This document shows, piece after piece, positions 22,767-29,404 of a stretch of 29,404 nucleotides of DNA. The notes below the pieces were generated by a model. It searched no databases, was not told the DNA's origin, and saw only the letters and a program-made list of their open reading frames with translations. A program made the position numbers and the translations under genes. The stretch lies in assembly GCA_002316015.1 (NCBI GenBank), contig DCCS01000032.1:1-29404 (forward strand), given 5' to 3'. The DNA is from Prevotellaceae bacterium UBA1075 (lineage in GTDB: Bacteria; Bacteroidota; Bacteroidia; Bacteroidales; Bacteroidaceae). Numbering within the stretch: position 1 is the stretch's first letter; the number at the start of each line of letters is the position of its first letter.

Positions 22767-25700
22767 ATGCAGAGGAAATTACTCTTTCTCATGCAGTTGG
22801 TGTTGTGTTCTGTGCTGTGGATACCCGCGAGGGTGATGGCCCAGGACGCTGATGTCATACTGCAGCCACAGTTTGGCAAACAGACTGTGACGGTGGAGGC
22901 TGGGCAGGAACTCACGTTCTATGACCCCAAGGGAGCAGACCCCATCCCCTCCTCCTATGCGAGCAATGCCCAGTCGCTGCTGGTCTTCAGGCCGGCACAG
23001 GCGGGCTTGTCCATCCAGATCACCTTTGAGCAATTTGAGGTGATAGGCAGCGACGGTTCCTATCCCGCTTACGTGAAGGTGTATGACGGTGAGGCTGATG
23101 CCGACAATTCATTCACTTACGCCACCAGTGCGTCCGAACTGACGGGCGGAAACCTGGGGCTGCCCGCAGGCAAGCTGGTGGATTCGCTGGACAACAAGCC
23201 CAGTGTTCCGCGCACCTATTATTCCAGGTCGGCCGACGGTGTCATGTCGGTGGGCTACCTGTACCGCTACGCCGAGCGATGCGAAGGATGGGTGGCCAAG
23301 GTGAAGTGCGTCAAGCTGGAGGACATGCAAGTGACGGGCGCGGGCTCCTCCTATGACCTCGTGCAGCAGTCTCCCGTGCGTACCACGGGAGTCGCGCTGG
23401 CCAGTGCGTATGCTTCGGCAACGGGTGTGTTGCATGCCGACAGCGTGACATCCATATCCTATAGACTCACCAAGAACGAAGGTGTGATAGACCCCGCGCA
23501 GTTACGACTCTATCGGGGCAACGTGGCCTATGCCACCGGTCTTACCCCTCTGTCTGCCAACATCACAGAGTCCGGCGGTGTCTATACCTTCGTCTTGGAT
23601 GAGCCTATGGAGAACGGGGACAACTGGTTTACCCTTGCGGGCGACATCCTGCCCAGTGCCGAACCCGGCGCGCAGGTACAGGTGGAGGTGACCTCCGTGG
23701 CCACCAAAGCCAAGCCCCAGGGTGTGGCCCCCTTCACGGCGGGTGAGGCCAAGGCTGTGTCGGCTCCTGCCATCGTGCTTCTTTCGGCAGGGGAGCAAAC
23801 CGTGACCGTGGGCGAGACCCCCCTCGCGTTCTACGACGACGGCGGTCTGGACGGCCAGGTGACCAAAGGGTTCAACGGAAGCATCACGTTCCTGCCCGCT
23901 ACCGAGGGCAAGAAAGTGATGATAGACTTCACCAAGGTGGACATCTTCTACGGCAGCTTCTACAGCCAGTACCTCAAGGTATATAACGGCAAGGAGGCCA
24001 CGAGCGACAACCTGCTGAGGGAACTCAGGACGGGCGACACGCTGAAGATACGTTCCACAAGCCCCGACGGTGCCCTCACGGTGGTCTTCGAGAGCACCAC
24101 GGACGGCTACACAGGCGACGGCTTCGAGGCACTCGTGTCGCAGTTTGAGCCCCAGCCCATGGAGGTGGCGGCTATCACGGCCACACAGAACGTGGCAGGA
24201 ACCCTGTGCGCAGGTGACAGCCTGTGTCCCGTGCTGTCCATCAACGTGCGGACAAGCGACACCGAGCCTGCTCTCGGCGTGAAGAGCCTGGCGTTCAACA
24301 CCGCCGGCACCTTCCCCCAGGTAAGCCGCGCTGCCCTTTATTACACCAGGGGCAGCAGCGACTTCTCGGACAGGGTAAAGGTGGGGGAGGCCGCCGTCGG
24401 CGATGACCACTTTGAGATTACGGCCTCCGACAGCATCACCCTCGTCGAGGGGGACAACTACCTGTGGCTCACCTACGAAATCTCCGAACTGGCCATGAAC
24501 GGCCAGAAGGTGGACGCGGCCGTCTCCTCGGTGACACTGAGCGATGGCACCCACATGGTGGAGCAGGGCAGCCCGTCCGGGGAGTTCGTCATTCGCAACA
24601 TCGTGCTCTCGCACCTGGGACAGGGCACCGTCACGACACGGGTCAACGGGTCGGTCGAGTTTGCCCAGAAAGGCAAGAACGACTACTCGTCGGACTACGA
24701 GAGCGGCAATGATGACCGCGTCAACATCTTCGAGCCCCTGCATGAGGGCATGGTGTGCCAGATAGACTTCTCGGCCTTCAATCTCTACTGGTCAAGTTAT
24801 GGCGACGAGCATTCCAGCCTGAAGGTATATAGCGGCAAGGGCACCACGGGCAGCCTCCTGTGGGAACTCGCCTCCAAGGATGACAAGGACAAGGGGCCTG
24901 GCCGCACGCTGCGGAGTGCCTCGGCCGACGGTGCCCTCACGGTGGTGTTCAACAGCGGTGTGAGCCAGAGCTGGTACACGACCAGCGGCTTCAAGGCTGT
25001 CGTGAGCGAATACCTGTCACAGGACATGGCCATCGATTCCCTCACGGCCTTCTCCCCTGGCAACATCGAGGCCTCCGTGGGCGCGAAAGGCCAGGAGGCG
25101 CTCACCCTGCAGGTGGATGCCACAGGCAACCTGAACGCCAAGAGTCTTCTGGACGCAACCATACTGCTCAAGGGCAATGTGCGGGACGTGGCCCGCGTGA
25201 GTCTCTATGCGGTGGACGGGAGCGCCTCGCCCCTTCCCGCCGAGGCCGAACCCCTGGCCACACAGGAAGTCACGCTTCCCGGAGACGGAGGCGGTGAGGG
25301 TGTGGACGAGTTGCCCGTTACCCTCACCCTGGCCGAGCCGTTCACGCTCAAGGAGGGCGCCAACAGTTTCCGCCTCTGCCTCGACATCTCCCAGGATGCC
25401 CTTTCGGGCGACTCGGTGCTGCTGCAGGCCCGGAGCGTGAGTGTGACCGACACGCTGGTGAACGTGTCCGCGAATGCCCAGACAGCGCGTCTTGAAATCA
25501 AGAACATCTACAATTTGCGGGCAGGTGACAACGGCGAGGTGCTGGTGTCCGGCGAGCAGCCCCTGCTCTTCTATGATGACGGTGGCAAAGACGGCTACTA
25601 TTCCAAGGACTTTGCCGGCACAGTGACCTTCGCCCCCAGGACTCCAGGAGAGAGCGTGATGCTGACTTTCAAGACCTTCAGCGTCACCTATCAGGACAAA

Positions 25701-28700
25701 CTCTACCTGTATCACGGTGGAGAGGCAAAGGAGACACCCGATGCCACCTACTCGCGCTATGACCATCCCGACCGCTTCGTGTCGGAGAGCGAGGACGGCA
25801 AGGTGACCGTGCGCTTTGAGACGAAAATGGCGAGCGAGGGCTTTGCCATCGAGGTGTCGGCCTACCGGAAAGTGCCCCTGCACGTCGCGTCGGTGAGCGC
25901 GCAGGCCATCGCTCCCGCGAGTGTGATGCGTGGCGAGGAGAATGTGGGCATGGTGCGTGTGGACGTGCAGGTTGACGGCGACCTGGACCATCTGGACATC
26001 ACCAGCCTGGCCATCAAGGCCGGTGGTTCGGGCAAGGTGCGCTCGGCCAAGCTGTTCACTACCGACACCCTGGGCGTGTATGCCCCCCTCAACCTTTTCG
26101 GTGAGGCTTCCGACGGGCAGACTGCCATCAACGGCACATACCGCGTGGGCAAGCCCGGCACCTACAAGTTGTGGCTGGCATGCGACATCGGCTCTGACAC
26201 CGAGGCTGGCGACAGCCTGGGCGTGACGTTCACCGGCCTGGTGGCCAATGGCGCCAGTGTGCCCGCCGGAGCGCCTGTTGAGGCAGGCACCCTGGTGAAG
26301 AGTGGAGTCCACGGCACCATCACCGTGGGAGCCGGAGCCGACTACGGCACCATCCAGGGTGCCGTGAACGCGCTCAAGGACGGCATCGACGGGCCCGTGA
26401 CCATCAACATCAAGCGCGGAGTTTACAACGAACTGGTGAATGTGCCCGAGATCAAGGGAGCCTCCTCGGCCAACACCGTGACCATACAGAGCGAGACGGG
26501 CAACTGGCACGATGTGAAGATTTATTATGACCAGTACAGCGAGCCGGCTTACAGCGAGGACAAGATGTCGGCGGAGTTCGGTGTGTTCACCTTTGCGGGG
26601 GCCGACTGGATTACGCTGCGTGGTGTGGAGGTGACCACCCAGGACCTCGCCTTCCCCGGCGTGCTTTATGTCAAGAACGTGAGCCGGCATGTCACCATAG
26701 ACAGCTGCCACGTCCATGCCGAGAAGACGACCGAGTACAGCAAGGACATCAATCTCATCTACACTTACGCCAAGGGTGAGGCCCACCACAACAACGACTA
26801 CCTCAGCGTGACCCGGTGCCTGCTTGACGGTGGAAACATCGGCGTGCGCATGGGTGGCACTGGTGTGGTGAAACTGCCCAAGGAGCGTGGCGGACGCATC
26901 GAGCATAACACCCTGCGCAACCAGGGCTCCAAGGCCATCTACTGCATGGACGAGCTGGGCGCGAAGATACGCGGGAACCGCATCGAGAACAGCGGCGAGA
27001 CAGGCTACAGTTTCTATGGATTCGACGGCCAGTTGCGTGACCTCTTCGACGAGCAGTTCGTCATCGAGGGAAACTCCTTCGCGCTGAGCACCGAGAAGGA
27101 GGCCGCTGCCATCTATCTGCGCGAGGCCCATGGCACCAGTGACGCCCCTGCCCTGATTGCCAACAACGAGGTATCCATCACCTCGGGCAGCAGCAGCAGT
27201 TCGGGCATCAAGGTGAGCGGGAAGAGCGACCACCTCTATATCGCCTACAACACCGTGCTGATGAACACCGGCGCCCCCACCGTGGCTCTGTACATAAACA
27301 ATGAGCAAGGCGAGGGAGTGCATGTGGTCAACAACATCATGCAGGTGCGCGATGGCGGCTATGTGTACCGTTGCTACGACCAGAGCGTCCCCCCCACAGT
27401 ACACTTCGGGCACAACGCGCTCCACACAAGCGGCGAGGTCTTTGCCTATGCCAAGGCCGACTATGCCTCCTATGAGGAATGGCAGGCTGTGAGTGGCGAG
27501 ACCGGAAGCTGCCGCGAGCAAGTAGATTTCCTCAGCGACGAGATCCTGGAACCCGCCGCCGAGGGCAACCTGCGCACGGCAACGCCCCTCGCGCTCGTGA
27601 CCACCGATCTGAGCGGAGCCCCGCGCGATGCCGGACATCCCACCATGGGCGCCTACGAGTACGATGCCGATGAGCGTGCCCCACAGATGCTTGAGGGTTA
27701 TCCCCTTGTCGCGAACATCACCGACGAGTCGGCGGATGTGGTGGCAAGAGCCGACAAGAATGCCATCCTCTTTGCCGTGGCCAGGAAGGCTGGCGAGGAC
27801 GCGCCGTCGAAGGATGACCTGCTTGCCTCTGGGCAGAAGGTGACAGCGCGCCCCAACAGCCTCGCCAGCGTCACGCTGGAAGGACTTGTCAAAGACCAGG
27901 AGTATGTGGCCTACGTCGTGCTGAAGAGCCTGCGCGGCACGACCGGCGAGGTCATTGCTTCCGGCAAGTTCGTGGCAGGCGGCGAGGTGATTGTGGAAAT
28001 CCCCGACGTGGCCGCCGTGGCCGAGGCAAGCGAGAGCGTGGAGCAGGGACAGAAGGCCACCCTCACGGCTTGTGTCACCCAGGGCACAGCCCCCTTCTCT
28101 ATCGTGTGGACTGACGGCAAGCACATCGAAGTGGCTGCCGACACACTGGGTGAACTGGGCACGAGCATGGTGTGGTATGCTCCCCAGGAGTGCGACCTCT
28201 ACTACCTGACCGTGACCGACGCCAATGGCAAGGAGGCGCGCGACACTTGCCGCGTGGCGGTGACGGGCGACGCGGTGACAGCCACCTTTGAGAACCTCTT
28301 CCTGGAGCAGGACGGATTCTGGTGGGGGCCCGACACCAAAGGTCACCTGGGGCAGAACTCCTGGGGTCTCGACGAGATGCAGGGCTCCTTCGTGAGCGGT
28401 TCCTACGCCTTCGAGAACCGCTGCATGGCCGAGTATGACACCTGGGGTGGCTTCGGCTACTCGCGCCGTACGGCTACTGACTTCAGCGTGCTGATGAGCG
28501 ACCAGTTCAACTCCAGCGTGGGCAGCGGCTACCAGGGTTCCGAGAACTATGCCGTGGGCTACGACAACGGCACCATCCAGGTGCTCAACAGCCCTGTGGA
28601 GGGCGACAGCATACGCGGCTGCTACGTGACCAACAACGCCTATGCGCTCACTGCCATCAGGGAGGGCTACTCCATGGCACGCAAGTTCGGCAAGGGTGAT

Positions 28701-29348
28701 TACCTCAAGGTGACCTTCACCGGCCACAAGGCCGACGGCTCGGAGAGCGCTGTGGATTACTACCTGGCCGACTACCGCCAGGCCAACGAGGCCGACCATT
28801 ATGCCCTGGACACCTGGCAGTGGGTGGACCTGCGCCCCCTGGGCAAGGTGGTCAGTGTGACGTACAGCATAAGCGGTTCAGACAGGGGAGCCCACGGACT
28901 CAACACCCCTGCCTACTTCTGCCTGGACAACTTCAACGGCGAGCGCGAGGTGAGCGTGGCCGATGTGCAGACCGACGGGAAGGAAATTGACCTGGGCGCG
29001 CTCTTCCAGTTTGACGACGCCAGCGCCACTGTCACTTACAGCCTGGCCGATGAACTGCCTGCCGAACTGAAGGCATGCGTGAGCCTGAGTGCCGATGGCA
29101 AGCTGACCGTTACCGACAACCCCATCGAGCAGTTTGCCGTGACGGTGAAGGCCGTGCAGAGGGGCAAGATACAGTTCCTGAGCATCCCTTATGACATCCC
29201 CACCACTATCAGCGGGGTAGAGGACAACAGCGGCAAGCAGGCATCAGCCCGCTACAACGTGGCCGGCCAGCGGTTGGGCGGCAGCCAGCGGGGCGTGAAC
29301 ATCCTGCGCTCGCAGGACGGCACCACACGCAAGGTGGTGGTGAAGTAA
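22767..29348 (+). CDS. Giant secreted multidomain protein with CUB-like repeats, beta-helix and DUF4465, under B12 control
   Basis: I use the ATG at 22767 (2193 residues), which begins a good signal peptide (MQRKLLFLMQLVLCSVLWIP, cut near AQ 25-26). An in-frame ATG at 22728 would add 13 residues. Four CUB-like domains lie at about 32-182, 340-462, 614-753 and 917-1034, three with FYDD- or FYDP-type starts. Each is followed by a beta domain resembling the N-terminal domain of Bacteroides sialidases (LVEGDNYLWLTYEIS, LKEGANSFRLCLDIS). A right-handed beta-helix (about 1182-1631), a fibronectin-like and an Ig-like domain follow. DUF4465 (about 1839-2058) starts ATFENLFLEQDG. The tail RYNVAGQRLGG...RKVVVK resembles Bacteroidetes C-terminal sorting or anchoring regions. 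With the riboswitch upstream, a role in cobamide capture or release at the surface is inferred; no catalytic residues were identified. Confidence 0.85.
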   Translation: MQRKLLFLMQLVLCSVLWIPARVMAQDADVILQPQFGKQTVTVEAGQELTFYDPKGADPIPSSYASNAQSLLVFRPAQAGLSIQITFEQFEVIGSDGSYPAYVKVYDGEADADNSFTYATSASELTGGNLGLPAGKLVDSLDNKPSVPRTYYSRSADGVMSVGYLYRYAERCEGWVAKVKCVKLEDMQVTGAGSSYDLVQQSPVRTTGVALASAYASATGVLHADSVTSISYRLTKNEGVIDPAQLRLYRGNVAYATGLTPLSANITESGGVYTFVLDEPMENGDNWFTLAGDILPSAEPGAQVQVEVTSVATKAKPQGVAPFTAGEAKAVSAPAIVLLSAGEQTVTVGETPLAFYDDGGLDGQVTKGFNGSITFLPATEGKKVMIDFTKVDIFYGSFYSQYLKVYNGKEATSDNLLRELRTGDTLKIRSTSPDGALTVVFESTTDGYTGDGFEALVSQFEPQPMEVAAITATQNVAGTLCAGDSLCPVLSINVRTSDTEPALGVKSLAFNTAGTFPQVSRAALYYTRGSSDFSDRVKVGEAAVGDDHFEITASDSITLVEGDNYLWLTYEISELAMNGQKVDAAVSSVTLSDGTHMVEQGSPSGEFVIRNIVLSHLGQGTVTTRVNGSVEFAQKGKNDYSSDYESGNDDRVNIFEPLHEGMVCQIDFSAFNLYWSSYGDEHSSLKVYSGKGTTGSLLWELASKDDKDKGPGRTLRSASADGALTVVFNSGVSQSWYTTSGFKAVVSEYLSQDMAIDSLTAFSPGNIEASVGAKGQEALTLQVDATGNLNAKSLLDATILLKGNVRDVARVSLYAVDGSASPLPAEAEPLATQEVTLPGDGGGEGVDELPVTLTLAEPFTLKEGANSFRLCLDISQDALSGDSVLLQARSVSVTDTLVNVSANAQTARLEIKNIYNLRAGDNGEVLVSGEQPLLFYDDGGKDGYYSKDFAGTVTFAPRTPGESVMLTFKTFSVTYQDKLYLYHGGEAKETPDATYSRYDHPDRFVSESEDGKVTVRFETKMASEGFAIEVSAYRKVPLHVASVSAQAIAPASVMRGEENVGMVRVDVQVDGDLDHLDITSLAIKAGGSGKVRSAKLFTTDTLGVYAPLNLFGEASDGQTAINGTYRVGKPGTYKLWLACDIGSDTEAGDSLGVTFTGLVANGASVPAGAPVEAGTLVKSGVHGTITVGAGADYGTIQGAVNALKDGIDGPVTINIKRGVYNELVNVPEIKGASSANTVTIQSETGNWHDVKIYYDQYSEPAYSEDKMSAEFGVFTFAGADWITLRGVEVTTQDLAFPGVLYVKNVSRHVTIDSCHVHAEKTTEYSKDINLIYTYAKGEAHHNNDYLSVTRCLLDGGNIGVRMGGTGVVKLPKERGGRIEHNTLRNQGSKAIYCMDELGAKIRGNRIENSGETGYSFYGFDGQLRDLFDEQFVIEGNSFALSTEKEAAAIYLREAHGTSDAPALIANNEVSITSGSSSSSGIKVSGKSDHLYIAYNTVLMNTGAPTVALYINNEQGEGVHVVNNIMQVRDGGYVYRCYDQSVPPTVHFGHNALHTSGEVFAYAKADYASYEEWQAVSGETGSCREQVDFLSDEILEPAAEGNLRTATPLALVTTDLSGAPRDAGHPTMGAYEYDADERAPQMLEGYPLVANITDESADVVARADKNAILFAVARKAGEDAPSKDDLLASGQKVTARPNSLASVTLEGLVKDQEYVAYVVLKSLRGTTGEVIASGKFVAGGEVIVEIPDVAAVAEASESVEQGQKATLTACVTQGTAPFSIVWTDGKHIEVAADTLGELGTSMVWYAPQECDLYYLTVTDANGKEARDTCRVAVTGDAVTATFENLFLEQDGFWWGPDTKGHLGQNSWGLDEMQGSFVSGSYAFENRCMAEYDTWGGFGYSRRTATDFSVLMSDQFNSSVGSGYQGSENYAVGYDNGTIQVLNSPVEGDSIRGCYVTNNAYALTAIREGYSMARKFGKGDYLKVTFTGHKADGSESAVDYYLADYRQANEADHYALDTWQWVDLRPLGKVVSVTYSISGSDRGAHGLNTPAYFCLDNFNGEREVSVADVQTDGKEIDLGALFQFDDASATVTYSLADELPAELKACVSLSADGKLTVTDNPIEQFAVTVKAVQRGKIQFLSIPYDIPTTISGVEDNSGKQASARYNVAGQRLGGSQRGVNILRSQDGTTRKVVVK

Positions 29349-29378
29349 GCCACAGCCATCACGGCCACTTATCCGGCG

Positions 29379-29404
29379 GGGGCAGGCGCGTAGTCGCCTG
29401 CCCC
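29379..29404 (+). terminator. Hairpin after the giant gene (reaches the window edge)
   Basis: GGGGCAGGCG (29379-29388) and CGCCTGCCCC (29395-29404) form a perfect 10-bp stem with a six-base loop, 30 nt after the stop codon. Any U-tract lies beyond the window. Confidence 0.6.

Noticed and set aside
25017..28799. A 1260-codon open frame on the minus strand opposite the giant gene
   Set aside because: It is the shadow of a GC-rich, codon-biased plus-strand gene with a signal peptide and recognisable domains; the minus product is His/Val/Gly/Leu-rich with no family features.

Overview
The window looks like chromosomal DNA of a GC-rich member of the Bacteroidales, probably Prevotella-like. Three things point there. 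Many genes are preceded by the Bacteroidetes -7 promoter motif TAnnTTTG, several with a TTG/TTTG element 19-20 nt upstream. The families present are typical of the group: Rho with a long disordered N-terminal insert, GT3 glycogen synthase, YhcH, DUF4465. The giant secreted protein ends in the tail seen on many Prevotellaceae surface proteins. No rRNA, tRNA, CRISPR array or insertion sequence was recognised.

Layout. (a) 1-730: the 5' part of rho on the minus strand, divergent from a Uup-like ABC-F ATPase (982-2874, +). (b) 3237-7535, minus strand: a four-gene run of exported proteins, transcribed from 7535 downwards. It encodes a small secreted protein of unknown function, a membrane-anchored tetraheme NapC/NirT-type cytochrome fused to a SUMF1/FGE-like domain, a Gfo/Idh/MocA oxidoreductase, and a TIM-barrel sugar isomerase/epimerase-like protein. 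A 17-bp hairpin separates it from the convergent ABC-F gene. (c) 8015-12302: GT3 glycogen synthase and alpha-glucan phosphorylase. (d) 12512-15639: class A penicillin-binding protein and KdsB (envelope synthesis). (e) 15679-16827: an exported protein with 14 MORN repeats. (f) 16856-20706: YhcH/YjgK-family protein, eukaryotic-type glycogen branching enzyme, and a membrane protein of unknown function. (g) 20844-21044: a small winged-helix protein. (h) 21296-22255, minus strand: a DEDDh exonuclease followed by what looks like a truncated DUF262 remnant. (i) 22466-29348: promoter, cobalamin riboswitch and one very large secreted multidomain protein, closed by a hairpin at the window end.

How the genes work together. 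Glycogen synthase, phosphorylase and branching enzyme form a storage-polysaccharide set interrupted by envelope genes. The minus-strand exported operon could couple a periplasmic sugar oxidoreductase/isomerase pair to quinone-linked electron transfer; that is inference. The riboswitch implies that the 2193-residue protein is made when cobamides are scarce, and its DUF4465 domain suggests a role in cobamide capture at the cell surface; that is also inference.

The best candidates for something undescribed are the cytochrome-SUMF1 fusion with its operon, the riboswitch-controlled giant protein, and a 22-bp tandem repeat family present in two separate intergenic regions.
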